This document shows, piece by piece, positions 9,701 to 18,714 of a DNA stretch of 64,000 nucleotides; the first letter of the stretch is position 1, and each line of letters begins with the position of its first letter. Source of the stretch: Filobacillus milosensis. Lineage in GTDB: Bacteria; Bacillota; Bacilli; Bacillales; Alkalibacillaceae. The stretch spans positions 204,657-268,656 of the forward strand of contig NZ_SOPW01000003.1 in NCBI RefSeq assembly GCF_004402015.1, read 5' to 3'. The notes below the pieces were generated by a model that made no database searches, was not told the origin of the DNA, and saw only the letters and a list, made by a program, of their open reading frames with translations. The translations under genes were made by a program, and so were the position numbers.

Positions 9701-10275
9701 ACCCAGCAACAATTAATTTAAATGGCAAAAAAGGCCGTGAACAATTACAGGTTGCCATTAAAAAGCTGTTAGCATTATTAAATCAACGATTATCAAATGA
9801 GTTTAATGCAACTCATATTTTGTTGGACCAAAGATTGACGTACTCAGTTAAGGATTGGCTAAGTCAAGTTAATAATTATATAACGAAACAAACTCATCTC
9901 TCTATGTTATATAATGATGTTGATTCGTATCATGAATTAGAAGAAGATAATGATCAGGTATTACTAAATAGTAAAGAAGTTGACGTATTATCCCAGCTAT
10001 ATAAAAATAAGAAAGAATTCTTTGAAGAACAAAAAGTTAAAGATTTGTATGAAGAATTACACAGCAAAACCCAAGACTCAATTAGCGCAAGAATAAATAG
10101 CATGGCTCAGCAATTACAAATTCATTATGAGAGCGAGTTTAATAGAGTTAGTACACAATTAATTGATGACTATTTGGTTGAATCTAACGAAATAATCAAT
10201 CAAAAGCAAGCGATTTATAAAGAACCAAGCATTCTTAATGAATTTAAAGAATTAAATCAAATGATTAATAGTTAG
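6733..10275 (+). CDS. dynA: Two-headed bacterial dynamin (DynA type)
   Basis: An 1180-residue protein with two full dynamin-like GTPase modules in tandem. Head one: P-loop GHFSAGKST at residues 49-57, DTPGIDS (G3) and NQVDKH (G4). Head two: P-loop GAFSAGKSS near residue 614, DTPGADS and NASDLAKDE. Long helical, coiled-coil-rich stalks follow each head. B. subtilis DynA (YpbR, 1193 residues) has the same fused architecture and tethers and fuses membranes, protecting against phage and pore-forming agents. Both nucleotide sites look intact. The ATGA overlap with the diguanylate cyclase stop implies coupled translation. Confidence 0.93.
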   Translation: MITTESKATTFNFDFLIKEFNNSEEQLDHKLMQLYDKWKEERFTIGFTGHFSAGKSTLINALIKEELLPSSPIPTSANIVEVRYGEEETIFDLNDGRQAIEHEINLEHVNELAKNGEEVRSITVTKPIELLKNSVALMDTPGIDSSDDEEFKRTLANIHLIDYFVYVMDYNHVQSEVNFKFLRELQNNNIPFIIVVNQVDKHNENELLFDSFKKSLKDSCHSWTIEPKAVYYTSLINQNHPLNQLNDLEHFIQGQISNSKTLIENKMKLELDHLIEQWTQEKFTLNNYDYSELNDLRESNKRLIDEINTIKSDQELFLQNTTKELNKVLNNAYIMTFEARELAKSYLESLQPKFRVGKLFTQKKTEEERERRLEAFLSIIQERVKTEMVWHVRHLLTNQVKEFKLEENELINDLQQFTVKVTPQDLYQSVNLSAEVNGNSVLNYTNQLQKQLAQKVKQSVAPIINQMDDSVKSYYLSIINDLENQLMEIQNEIDQFNEVVNVEEKTEQYYQWLAEQTFENPSSNELIKKEYQEFNKNEAVHVQDLLVKSEDIQTRQDIQDASKKSVIDIDELVKHSEEILSYIKSIKPLQPFYQSLNRQLSKVNQSEMTIALFGAFSAGKSSFANAWVGGNVLPSSPNPTTAAINKICPVTQENAHEDVLVFYKTEDQMVDQLSRILSPFTSQSFTQLDDLIRFVRKNLERLTNQLSKTESSFVEAFIYGVEKSRNSLGKQVKITTNDFSKYVTVESISCFIEEIEVYYDCELTRQGVTLVDTPGADSIHARHTNTSFHYVKHSDAIIYVNYYNHAFSRADREFLIQLGRVKEAFALDKMFFILNASDLAKDEKELLLVKNYLNDQLMQYGIKKPSIYPLSSKQIMDGEESKEANRFFERFEQFIHSDSKELIASKLKDEQLRLKKFVGTTIEEAEQSTYLQNASINNMNSELDQFKHWVKEYDQNIFIKNINQEIDELTHYMKDRIYIQLNDLMKETINPATINLNGKKGREQLQVAIKKLLALLNQRLSNEFNATHILLDQRLTYSVKDWLSQVNNYITKQTHLSMLYNDVDSYHELEEDNDQVLLNSKEVDVLSQLYKNKKEFFEEQKVKDLYEELHSKTQDSISARINSMAQQLQIHYESEFNRVSTQLIDDYLVESNEIINQKQAIYKEPSILNEFKELNQMINS

Positions 10276-10342
10276 AATATTCGACAAACACCATGACTTC
10301 ACATATAATTAACAGATAAGTTTATGAATTTAGGGGGATATT

Positions 10343-12325
10343 ATGGTGAATAAAAGACTAATAAAAGCAGATGATATATTTCAGATAGATTCGGTATCTG
10401 ATCCACGTGTTTCTCCAAATAATAATGAAGCAGTGTTTGTCAAAACGCATCTTGATCAAAAAGACAACAAATATGTATCTAATCTTTATCATTATGATTT
10501 TTCAACTAAAAAGGTTACACAATGGACACATGGGAAGGACCGAGTGTCCCAGCCTAGGTGGTCCAGTGATGGCCAATCAATATTATTTTTATCTAATAGA
10601 AATGATAAAAATCAAGCATACATTCTTCCTAGACAGGGTGGAGAAGCTAAACAGATTACTGACGAAGAAGAGGGCATAACTAGTGCTTATTTTTCACCTG
10701 ATAATAATCTAGTAACCTATCAAGTAAGTGTTCCATTAGAGGAAGAAGATAAAGAAGGAAATGGATCAAAAGACGAGAAAGAAGACCTTCCGAAACCTAC
10801 TATTATTAATCGAATGAAATATAAGGCCGATGGTGCTGGTCTATTAAAAGAGAAGTATCAACAAATAAAATTATTAGACTTAGATTCGGAAGATGTAAAA
10901 ATAATTAAAAGCGGAAAACAAAATTTCTATTTCCAAAGTTGGATTAATGAAGATACATTTGTTTATTCGACTGATGAAGATTTAGATCAGGACTTTAATT
11001 TTAACCATAATGTTTACATCCACCAGTTGAATAGTGATGAAGACCGCGAAATTCATACTAAAGAAGGCTATGCATCGAGCTTTACTCTATCTCCAAATGG
11101 AGAACAGTTACTATTCATTCATATGGGAAGTGAGTATAAAAACGCTACTCATACCGAGCTTTATCATTATGATTTAAATACAAATGTAGCTACTTGTTTA
11201 ACTGAAGGAATCGATGCACCAGTTGGAGATTACATTGTAGCTGATTCCCAACAACAGGCCGTTTTACAAGGGGCAGTCTGGGCATCTGATAATGATTTTT
11301 ACTTCCCGGTATCTGATCAAGGTAACGTAAATCTATATTATGGCAACGTTGATGGCGCTTTATATCCAGCATTAAATGAAGACTTACATGTTTATGGCTT
11401 TGATTTAATACCAAATAAACAACATGCATTATTGACTATTAGTACACCAACCAATCCTAGTGAACTATATAATTTAGATTTAACTTCAGGTAATTTAAAT
11501 CAATTAACCGAATTTCATAAAGAATTTTTGAGTGAAGCTGAAGTTGTAAAACCAGAATCAATCTCTTATAAGAGTAAAGATGATTGGATGGTTAATGGAT
11601 GGTTTATGAAACCTGCCCAATATGAAGAAGGTAAAAAATATCCATTAATAGTAAATATTCATGGTGGACCTCATGCCTTTTATGGAAACTCATTCTTCCA
11701 TGAAATGCAGTTTTTCGCTGCTAATGGATATGCTGTTCTATATGTTAATCCACGTGGAAGCCATAGCTATGGACAAGAATTTGTTGACGCCGTAAGAGGT
11801 GACTATGGTAATGGAGATTATCAGGATATTATGAATGGCGTTGATTATATTTTAAGTGAGAATAGCTGGATTGATAAGGAACGATTATGTGTTACTGGTG
11901 GAAGTTATGGTGGATTCATGACTAACTGGATTGTTGGTCATACGAATCGTTTCAAAGCAGCGGTTACACAACGTAGCATTTCAAATTGGGTGAGCTTTAG
12001 AGGGGTTAGTGATATTGGTTATTACTTTAATGAATGGCAAATCAAAGCTGACTTAAATGATTTGGAAAAACTTTGGAAGCATTCACCTATAGCATATGTA
12101 GACAATATTAAAACACCGCTGAAAATCATTCATAACGAACGTGATTTTCGTTGTCCAGTTGAACAAGCTGAACAATTATATATCGCATTAAAATATCAAA
12201 AGAAAGAAACTGAATTTGTACGCTTCCCTGAATCAGATCATAACCTATCAAGGACAGGTAAGCCTAACTTAAGAATCGAACGATTAAATCATATTGTTGA
12301 TTGGTTCAACCATTATATAAAATAA
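10343..12325 (+). CDS. S9 family prolyl oligopeptidase-like serine peptidase
   Basis: A 660-residue cytosolic peptidase. Residues about 1-400 form a TolB/WD-like beta-propeller (repeated blocks such as SPNGEQLLFI and WSSDGQSILFLSNRND). The C-terminal 250 residues are the alpha/beta hydrolase domain with NIHGGPH, the nucleophile Ser521 in GGSYGG, an acidic residue in ERDFRCP near 600 and the His in SDHNLSR near 632. It is close to the acyl-aminoacyl peptidase/YuxL type of Bacillus. TAGGGGGATATT RBS and its own promoter region (TATAAT near 10303). A shared terminator separates it from the convergent msrA. Confidence 0.92.
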   Translation: MVNKRLIKADDIFQIDSVSDPRVSPNNNEAVFVKTHLDQKDNKYVSNLYHYDFSTKKVTQWTHGKDRVSQPRWSSDGQSILFLSNRNDKNQAYILPRQGGEAKQITDEEEGITSAYFSPDNNLVTYQVSVPLEEEDKEGNGSKDEKEDLPKPTIINRMKYKADGAGLLKEKYQQIKLLDLDSEDVKIIKSGKQNFYFQSWINEDTFVYSTDEDLDQDFNFNHNVYIHQLNSDEDREIHTKEGYASSFTLSPNGEQLLFIHMGSEYKNATHTELYHYDLNTNVATCLTEGIDAPVGDYIVADSQQQAVLQGAVWASDNDFYFPVSDQGNVNLYYGNVDGALYPALNEDLHVYGFDLIPNKQHALLTISTPTNPSELYNLDLTSGNLNQLTEFHKEFLSEAEVVKPESISYKSKDDWMVNGWFMKPAQYEEGKKYPLIVNIHGGPHAFYGNSFFHEMQFFAANGYAVLYVNPRGSHSYGQEFVDAVRGDYGNGDYQDIMNGVDYILSENSWIDKERLCVTGGSYGGFMTNWIVGHTNRFKAAVTQRSISNWVSFRGVSDIGYYFNEWQIKADLNDLEKLWKHSPIAYVDNIKTPLKIIHNERDFRCPVEQAEQLYIALKYQKKETEFVRFPESDHNLSRTGKPNLRIERLNHIVDWFNHYIK

Positions 12326-12327
12326 AC

Positions 12328-12357
12328 AAAAGCCAAGATCATCACGATCTTGGCTTT
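12328..12357. terminator. Bidirectional terminator between S9 peptidase and msrA
   Basis: AAAGCCAAGATC and GATCTTGGCTTT form a perfect 12-bp stem around ATCAC, placed between convergent genes. Confidence 0.9.
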
Positions 12358-12365
12358 ATTTAGTC

Positions 12366-12893
12366 TTATTTCCAATATTTACTTATAAATTCATCCCGGC
12401 CTGATTGTTCACGATCCTGTTGATATTCAATAGGATTCTTTTTATAAAAGTCTTGATGATATTCTTCTGCCGGGTAGAATTCCATTGCTTTTAAAATTTT
12501 TGTAACAATAGGTTTTGAAAATTTATTACTTTGCTCTAGTGCTTTTTTAGATTGCTCTGCTAGTTGTTTTTGTTCTTCATTATGATAGAAGATAGCTGTA
12601 CGATATTGCGGACCACGATCATGGAATTGACCATCAGGGTCTGTCGGGTCAATCTGTAGCCAATATAAATCTAATATGGTTTGATAAGATACGATTTCAG
12701 GGTCGTATGTAATTTGTACAGCTTCATAATGTCCAGTTTCTCCTGCTTTTATTTCCTCGTAATTAGGTTTTGGTACGTTACCGCCAGTGTACCCAGATAT
12801 TATAGATTTAACACCATCCCATTGATCGAACGGTTTAACCATACACCAGAAGCATCCTCCAGCAAAAGTCGCAAGTTCAAATTGCTCTGTCAA
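12366..12893 (-). CDS. msrA: Peptide-methionine (S)-S-oxide reductase MsrA
   Basis: A 175-residue stand-alone MsrA with the catalytic Cys in GGCFWC near residue 14, GYTGG, ETGHYEAV and EYHQDFY. It is similar over its whole length to the MsrA half of the fusion at 1550-2500 but clearly diverged, so it is an older paralog. It ends SGRDEFISKYWK without the extra C-terminal cysteines of some MsrA proteins. The start is TTG, following an excellent GGAGGTGAAG RBS. Confidence 0.96.
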   Translation of the reverse strand: MTEQFELATFAGGCFWCMVKPFDQWDGVKSIISGYTGGNVPKPNYEEIKAGETGHYEAVQITYDPEIVSYQTILDLYWLQIDPTDPDGQFHDRGPQYRTAIFYHNEEQKQLAEQSKKALEQSNKFSKPIVTKILKAMEFYPAEEYHQDFYKKNPIEYQQDREQSGRDEFISKYWK

Positions 12894-12955
12894 TCACTTC
12901 ACCTCCATTTAATTATGATAAGTATTATAACAATCCACATATACATAAGAAAATT

Positions 12956-12981
12956 AAAAAGCCTTGGGTGTCCAGGCTTTT
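12956..12981 (-). terminator. Terminator after the lmo0937-like gene
   Basis: AAAAGCCT and AGGCTTTT form a short stem on the minus strand with flanking A/T runs. Confidence 0.6.
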
Positions 12982-12992
12982 AGTAGAAGTAA

Positions 12993-13139
12993 TTAGAGCT
13001 TTCGTTTACCGGTTATTAATTGATAGATAAATATAATACCAGCAACAATTAATAGTAAGTGAATTAATCCACCAGCAATATCTAGTAACAATCCTATTAA
13101 CCACATGACTAAAATGATTGAAAGAATAGTCCAGAGCAT
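12993..13139 (-). CDS. lmo0937-type small membrane protein
   Basis: A 48-residue protein: it begins MLWTILSIILVMWLIGLLLD, then IAGGLIHLLLIVAGIIFIYQ, and ends LITGKRKL. It makes two transmembrane helices with a central Gly-Gly turn and a basic tail, the pattern of the lmo0937 family of very small Firmicute membrane proteins. Its function is unknown, though relatives are often stress-induced. GGGAGTG precedes ATG at a proper distance, and a hairpin terminator lies just downstream. Confidence 0.85.
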   Translation of the reverse strand: MLWTILSIILVMWLIGLLLDIAGGLIHLLLIVAGIIFIYQLITGKRKL

Positions 13140-13256
13140 TCTTTTACACTCCCTAGTTTAAGGTGTAATTATTATTCCCAAGCGGTTTATAATTTAAACG
13201 AATTTTGCAAATTTTTGATATAATAAAGAATAGAATTTAAGGGAGGAGTAATAAGA

Positions 13257-13589
13257 ATGAGTTTAGAAGGAAAGTTAAAAGCTTTAGGACAAAAGATGAA
13301 TGAAGACTCATCTCATTATAAAGGTTTTCATGCCGATTTTTCTTTTGAAATTAAAGATAAGGAAGAAAATTGGAGTGTAAATTTTAAAGGAGACCAGGTA
13401 GAATTAAAAAATGATTTACTGAATGAACCTACTTGTTTATTAAAAATGAATGAAGAAAATTTTCTGAAATTATTGGATGGTAGTCTTAATGCAACAACTG
13501 CTTTTATGATGGGGAAAATCAAAGCTGATGGGGAACTGACTAAAGCATTAAAACTTCAAAAAATATTAAACGAGTATCAAGATAATTAA
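13257..13589 (+). CDS. SCP2 sterol-carrier domain protein
   Basis: A 110-residue single-domain protein. The central part, VNFKGDQVELKNDL, then TCLLKMNEENFLKLLDGSLN and TAFMMGKIKADGELTKALKLQ, is the typical SCP2 lipid-binding fold. In bacteria such proteins bind fatty acyl chains; the substrate here is unknown. GGGAGGAG RBS, with a TATAAT-like -10 about 35 nt upstream of the RBS. The PBP lipoprotein gene follows 38 nt downstream and may be cotranscribed. Confidence 0.9.
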   Translation: MSLEGKLKALGQKMNEDSSHYKGFHADFSFEIKDKEENWSVNFKGDQVELKNDLLNEPTCLLKMNEENFLKLLDGSLNATTAFMMGKIKADGELTKALKLQKILNEYQDN

Positions 13590-13627
13590 AGATTTATGCT
13601 ACATAAGGAAAGATTCGAGGTGATTCG

Positions 13628-15682
13628 TTGAAGAAAATTTTTATTTGTATGTTAGCTACCTTATTGATTGTCGCTTGTACAGAAAAAGAAGATGAAAAAC
13701 CGGAATATACTAACCCAAATGATTATGTTAAAGAGTATGTTCAATTGTGGAATGAACAAAATTTTGAGCGTATGTATAGTGATTATTTAAGTGATTATGT
13801 AAAACAGAATTTCAGTCATGAAGATTATGTTGAAAGGTATAATCATTTATATGATGTATTAGAAGTGGAGAACTTATCAATCAATATCATAGAATCAAAA
13901 GACTTTACAGAAGAAGAATTGAAAACACTACAAAAACATGAAATCCCAATCTCTATTTCATACGATACATTAGCAGGAAGCGTAGCTTATAAAAAGACAA
14001 TTCAATTAAATAAATTAATAAATGAAGAACAAATGGAAGAGGGAGAAATACAATTAGATCCCAGGAGCCCATGGTTGATAGAGTGGGATCCTTCTTTCAT
14101 ATTACCTAATTTAGAACCCGGAGACGAAGTTAGGTTAACAACATTACCTACTAAAAGAGGGGAAATTGTTGATCGAAATGGTGAGTTATTAGCAACTCAA
14201 GGAGAAGTTTATGAAATTGGGGTCGTACTAGAGCGTTTTAATGAACAGGCCTCGCTTTCAAAATTAGCGAAGAGCTTAAATATATCTGAGGAATATATAA
14301 AGAATCAATATGAACAAAGCTGGGTTCAACCACAACATTTTGTGCCTCTTAAAAAGTTTAGTTTAAAAGATCAAGATATAGTATCTCAAGCTGTTGCGAT
14401 CGAAGGGGTAACGTCAAGGGTTACAGTTGATCGTATTTATCCATATGGAGAAGTTGCTGCGCATTTGATTGGGTACATTGGTAAGATTACTTCTGAAGAA
14501 TTAGAGGAACTTAAAAGTAGAGGCTATTCTGCTCAGGACCGCTTAGGTAAGCGGGGGTTAGAAGAATTATATGAAAATAAACTAAGAGGTCAAAAAGGTC
14601 GTGAAATTTTTATCGAAAAGAAAGACCAATCAACATACACGGTAGCTAAAGTTAGCCCTATACCAGGAGAGAATATTGAGCTTTCTGTCGATATAAAAGT
14701 ACAAGAAAAATTATATAACTTACTTAAAGAAGATAAAGGTACAGCTAGCATTATTAATCCATCAACCGGTGAATTAATAAGCCAAGTCAGCTTCCCGGCA
14801 TTCGACCCTAATAAATTTATATTAGGGCAATCCCAAGAAGAATATTCAGCATTAGTTAAGGATGAATCACAACCTATGATTAATCGATTTGCAACGACCT
14901 ATTCACCTGGGTCCACTATGAAAGTTTTATCTACGATTATAGGTTTAAATAATAATCAGTTAGAACCAAATAAGACTCATACTATCAAAGGTAAGAAGTG
15001 GCAGAATGATGGTTCATGGGGTGATTATTATGTCACTAGGCTTTATGATCAAGATACAGAAGTGGATTTAGAAAGTGCTTATAAATACTCTGACAATATT
15101 TACTTTGCCAAACTAGGTACAAGCATTGGACAACAAGCTTTTGAAAAAGGCTTACAAAAATTAGGGTTTGGAGAATCTATACCTTTTGAATACCCTGTAT
15201 TAACCTCACAAATATCGAACAGCGGAAAGTTAGACCGTGAAGTTTTACTTGCTGATACTGCTTATGGCCAAGGCCAATTATTAGTAAACATCGTTCATCT
15301 AACGTCAATCTACGGAGGTATTGTGAATAATGGTGATGTTATGACACCAACACTTTTGAGTAACGACAATCAATCAGTTTGGTTGTCAGACATAGTTAAT
15401 GATGACCAAGCTCAACTTATTCAAAACTTATTAAGGAAAGTTGTGTCAGAAGGCACTGCACAAGACATAAATATCAATAACAAACAAATTGCAGGTAAAA
15501 CTGGAACTGCTGAATTGAAATCAAGCCATGAAGTAGAAGATGGAGTTGAGAATGGAATATTTGTTTCATATGATCAAAACAACCCTGACCAAATCATTGG
15601 TGTAATTATTGAAGGAGTAGAAGATTCAGGTGGAAGCAGCTATGTTGTAAATAAAGTAGAACAGTTTTACGAGAGTAATTAA
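13628..15682 (+). CDS. pbpC: Class B penicillin-binding protein lipoprotein (PBP3/PbpC, MecA-type N-terminus)
   Basis: A 684-residue peptidoglycan transpeptidase. A lipobox ending in LLIVAC gives lipid anchoring at Cys17. Residues about 25-150 form an NTF2-like MecA_N domain, followed by a PBP dimerisation domain with TKRGEIVDRNG and a transpeptidase domain. The active-site SxxK is S429-TMK, the second motif is SDN in KYSDNIYF, and the third is KTGT near residue 623. This architecture is shared with B. subtilis PbpC and with staphylococcal PBP2a, a group with generally low beta-lactam affinity. Start TTG after CGAGGTGATTCG. Confidence 0.93.
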   Translation: MKKIFICMLATLLIVACTEKEDEKPEYTNPNDYVKEYVQLWNEQNFERMYSDYLSDYVKQNFSHEDYVERYNHLYDVLEVENLSINIIESKDFTEEELKTLQKHEIPISISYDTLAGSVAYKKTIQLNKLINEEQMEEGEIQLDPRSPWLIEWDPSFILPNLEPGDEVRLTTLPTKRGEIVDRNGELLATQGEVYEIGVVLERFNEQASLSKLAKSLNISEEYIKNQYEQSWVQPQHFVPLKKFSLKDQDIVSQAVAIEGVTSRVTVDRIYPYGEVAAHLIGYIGKITSEELEELKSRGYSAQDRLGKRGLEELYENKLRGQKGREIFIEKKDQSTYTVAKVSPIPGENIELSVDIKVQEKLYNLLKEDKGTASIINPSTGELISQVSFPAFDPNKFILGQSQEEYSALVKDESQPMINRFATTYSPGSTMKVLSTIIGLNNNQLEPNKTHTIKGKKWQNDGSWGDYYVTRLYDQDTEVDLESAYKYSDNIYFAKLGTSIGQQAFEKGLQKLGFGESIPFEYPVLTSQISNSGKLDREVLLADTAYGQGQLLVNIVHLTSIYGGIVNNGDVMTPTLLSNDNQSVWLSDIVNDDQAQLIQNLLRKVVSEGTAQDININNKQIAGKTGTAELKSSHEVEDGVENGIFVSYDQNNPDQIIGVIIEGVEDSGGSSYVVNKVEQFYESN

Positions 15683-15710
15683 CTATAATTATATTATGTA
15701 AACTTAAGTG

Positions 15711-15737
15711 AAGGCGCTACGATTGTAGCGTCTTTTC
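15711..15737 (+). terminator. Terminator after pbpC
   Basis: GGCGCTAC-GATT-GTAGCGTC hairpin followed by TTTTC. Confidence 0.8.
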
Positions 15738-15801
15738 TTGTGGAATATCCAGTGGAAGATGGAGGAAGATTATACTTAAACGAATGAGAAGGGGGTTGAA
15801 A

Positions 15802-17259
15802 ATGAAATATAATAAACCAGTAATTTTACTTAATATTGATAGCCTCATGACTGAACCTTTACTTTTGGCTATTAAAAAGAATAAAGCTCCAGCTATAAAA
15901 TTTTTAATGAATCATGGAACATTCATTCCCAACATGGTTAGCTCATTTCCTACAATGTCAGTAACTATTGATAGTAGCTTATTAACAGGAACATATCCAG
16001 ATCAACATAAGATACCTGGGTTGAATTGGTTTAATGGTAATAAAAAACAAAAAATAAATTATGGAACTGGTTTTCGTGAAACAATTGGAATTGGATTTAG
16101 TGACTCTGTCATCAACATGTTCGATCGATTAAATAATGAAGATCTGAGTAAGGGTGTTACAACCATCTTTGAAGACTTAGCAAAATATCAAATAACATCC
16201 AGCTCAATAAATTCTTTTGTTTATAGAGGAAATAATATAAAAAATTTAATCGTACCTAAATTTATTCAAACCATCACTAATGTAGATGAAACCATAACGA
16301 CTCAATCACCTGAACTATTTTCATTAGGTGCTTTTGCAAGTGTGAGGAATAATAGTTTCGCTCCATTTTTAATCGGCGGAAATCGAAAGTATGCAGGTAG
16401 AGAATTAAGGTATTTAATAAAAAACCAATTGATACCCGGATTTACGTTTTGCATTTTTCAGGACATGGATATTCGAGTGCATGTAAAAGGGCCTTATGAT
16501 ATAAGCGGTATTTCAAAAATTGATAAAGAAATTCAAAAAACATTGAACTTATATGATAGTTGGGAGCAAGCTATTGAGCAAAATATTTGGATGGTTATTG
16601 GAGATAATGGTCAATCACCTACTGGTTGGAACCCCAAAAAAGTTCTCATTGATTTACGAAAGACGTATTCAAATTACAATATCCATAATATAAAACATAA
16701 AGTCGAAGCGCATAATGAACTATTAATTTCTGTTAACCAACGTATGGCATACATTTATGCATTAAAGAAAGATTTAAGCTTATCAAGTGTGGCTGAAAAA
16801 GCTCAAAGTGATGATCGAATTGACGTAATTGCCTGGAAAGAAGGTAGTATTATTAATGTTATTTCGGGTAAGAAAGAGGGAAGGTTAAAGTTTAAGAAGA
16901 AGGGGCCTTATTATGATGAGTACAAACAGACATGGACATTAGAAGGGAATTATGAAATTCTAGACTTAAATATTAAAGGTCACAATATCAATTATAACGA
17001 TTTCCCGGATGCTCTCGCTAGGATATATGGATCTCTCCATTCTCATGAAGGAAGGTTCATAATTGTTAATGCGAAACCAGGTCATGAGTTTTTAGCTCAA
17101 AAAACACCATTTCATATTGGTGGTGCATGTCATGGATCACTTCATAAGCAAGAATCATTAATTCCATTTATATGTACTGGAACAGATACTGAAGTTAATC
17201 CGTCACGAATCATCGACTTAAAAGAATTAATAATTAATCAACTGATTAACAATAATTAA
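15802..17259 (+). CDS. Alkaline phosphatase superfamily phosphodiesterase/nucleotide pyrophosphatase-like protein
   Basis: A 485-residue protein. The N-terminus PVILLNIDSLM carries the metal-binding Asp of the superfamily. FPTMSVTIDSSLLTGTYPDQH holds the nucleophile region typical of type I phosphodiesterase/nucleotide pyrophosphatase enzymes, IGDNGQSP is a second metal site, and a C-terminal HEGRFI-HIGGACHGSLHKQES holds late His/metal ligands. The substrate is unknown. No signal peptide is seen. The frame opens at 15784, but AGAAGGGGG at 15788-15795 places the real start at ATG 15802. Confidence 0.8.
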   Translation: MKYNKPVILLNIDSLMTEPLLLAIKKNKAPAIKFLMNHGTFIPNMVSSFPTMSVTIDSSLLTGTYPDQHKIPGLNWFNGNKKQKINYGTGFRETIGIGFSDSVINMFDRLNNEDLSKGVTTIFEDLAKYQITSSSINSFVYRGNNIKNLIVPKFIQTITNVDETITTQSPELFSLGAFASVRNNSFAPFLIGGNRKYAGRELRYLIKNQLIPGFTFCIFQDMDIRVHVKGPYDISGISKIDKEIQKTLNLYDSWEQAIEQNIWMVIGDNGQSPTGWNPKKVLIDLRKTYSNYNIHNIKHKVEAHNELLISVNQRMAYIYALKKDLSLSSVAEKAQSDDRIDVIAWKEGSIINVISGKKEGRLKFKKKGPYYDEYKQTWTLEGNYEILDLNIKGHNINYNDFPDALARIYGSLHSHEGRFIIVNAKPGHEFLAQKTPFHIGGACHGSLHKQESLIPFICTGTDTEVNPSRIIDLKELIINQLINNN

Positions 17260-17403
17260 AAGCTTTATAAATAACACCATAGTTATAAGTGGTGAGGTAC
17301 AACTTCATATCAAATAAAGAATTATTTCTTCTTGAAAGGACAAAATATAAACACTATTTTCGATGGACTTTAACTTTAAACATAAATTGTTATGGAGGTA
17401 ATT

Positions 17404-17616
17404 ATGACTAAAGAAAATAAACATAAGCTAAATAAAAAAGAACAGAAACCAAACAGATATGATGAAATTCCTGATAATAAGGTAGAGGAAGCTAATCAGG
17501 AATTAAATGAAAAGTTTTATTCCAATGGTGAAAGGAATGATTCTACTCCAACATCCTACTTATATAATAATACGGCTGCTGTAAATGTAACAGAGGATAA
17601 AGATGCTGAACGTTAA
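17404..17616 (+). CDS. Small hydrophilic protein, unknown function
   Basis: A 70-residue highly charged protein (MTKENKHKLNKKEQKPNRYD at the start, NVTEDKDAER at the end), with no hydrophobic segment and no cysteine. It is probably disordered, in the manner of several small spore-associated proteins of Bacillaceae, but I do not recognise a family. TGGAGG at 17393-17398 selects ATG 17404 rather than the upstream in-frame codon at 17392. A clear terminator follows immediately. Confidence 0.7.
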   Translation: MTKENKHKLNKKEQKPNRYDEIPDNKVEEANQELNEKFYSNGERNDSTPTSYLYNNTAAVNVTEDKDAER

Positions 17617-17645
17617 AAGGTCTTAGAAATTGTCTAAGACCTTTA
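17616..17645 (+). terminator. Terminator after the small hydrophilic gene
   Basis: AAAGGTCTTAG pairs with CTAAGACCTTT. Confidence 0.85.
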
Positions 17646-17691
17646 TGTATGTAATCTTTATATACTATCCGAAGTTTTGTATCACCAATTA

Positions 17692-18627
17692 TTACATGTT
17701 ATAACCTAACTCATTTAAGACTTCAATCATCAAATCAGGGCGGTCGGTTACAATACCGTCTGCTCCTTTTTGGATGAGTGCTTTCATCGTTTCTTTATCA
17801 TTGATCGTCCAATAATGAATTTGTAATCCCATTCGTTCTGCACCTTCTAAAATATCTGTTGTAGTTAAGTCATAACCGCTAGCTTCTAAAGGTAGTTGCA
17901 TTGAATCCACTGAAGGTTTATATAAATTTTTCATTAGAAATTTATGCGTAATAACGAACTTACGGACTTCTTGTTCACCTGCTGAAACAGCAACATCTTT
18001 ACTTGCATAATTTTTAAACCTTTCAATGATATTATGATCAAAAGAAGCTACTGTTACTTGGTGTTTTTTATCATTTTTCTCAATTAAATTTGCAAGTCTT
18101 TGAGATATTTCATCTATTCGTTGTGGCGGATTTGTATCTTTGATCTCTATTAAAAATCTACTGTCTGGAAATTCTTTAAATAATTCCTCTACAGTAACTA
18201 GTTGTATACCTTTTCCTCGATGGAGATAGTTACCTTTTTCATCTTCAAAATAATAACCCGCATCCAGTTCTTTTAATTCTTTTAATGTTAAATCACTAAC
18301 CGCTCCTGAACCATCTGTTGTGCGGTCTACCGTAGAATCATGAATAGCAACTAGGTAACCATCTTTTGAAATATGTATATCTGTTTCCAATACATCAACA
18401 CCCATGTTATAAGCGTTTTTAAATGCTTCTAAAGTACTTGAAGGGGCGAGATGTTCACCGCCTTGATGGGCTATAACTAAAGGTCGATCTTGCTGATAAA
18501 ACGGCTTTACGTCAATTGAATGAAAAGGTATTAAGTTAAGTAATATATAAATACCGCCTAACAACCCTAATGTTATATATGCTCTTTTAATCAGCTTCTC
18601 TTTACTTATATTTTTTCTCTTTTTCAA
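17692..18627 (-). CDS. Glycerophosphodiester phosphodiesterase, membrane-anchored
   Basis: A 311-residue enzyme that hydrolyses glycerophosphodiesters to glycerol-3-phosphate and an alcohol. An N-terminal transmembrane helix (residues 13-30) would hold the domain outside the cell. The catalytic GDPD motifs are present: IAHQGGEHLAPSSTLEAF (HR/HQGG...E), ETDIHISKDG and IHDSTVDRTTDG, with IEIKD and a C-terminal YWTINDKE. The usual HRG motif reads HQG, a variation seen in some Bacillus homologs. TTG start preceded by TTAGGGGGATTC. Confidence 0.9.
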   Translation of the reverse strand: MKKRKNISKEKLIKRAYITLGLLGGIYILLNLIPFHSIDVKPFYQQDRPLVIAHQGGEHLAPSSTLEAFKNAYNMGVDVLETDIHISKDGYLVAIHDSTVDRTTDGSGAVSDLTLKELKELDAGYYFEDEKGNYLHRGKGIQLVTVEELFKEFPDSRFLIEIKDTNPPQRIDEISQRLANLIEKNDKKHQVTVASFDHNIIERFKNYASKDVAVSAGEQEVRKFVITHKFLMKNLYKPSVDSMQLPLEASGYDLTTTDILEGAERMGLQIHYWTINDKETMKALIQKGADGIVTDRPDLMIEVLNELGYNM

Positions 18628-18714
18628 TTTGAATCCCCCTAATTGTAGCTTTAATCATTATATCAAAATAGATGCTATAATAGGGGCTATCTAATTAAAT
18701 AGGAGGGTTCGGTC

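Noticed and set aside
11190..11429. Minus-strand frame inside the S9 peptidase gene
   Set aside because: Antisense shadow of the propeller domain, with no start support.
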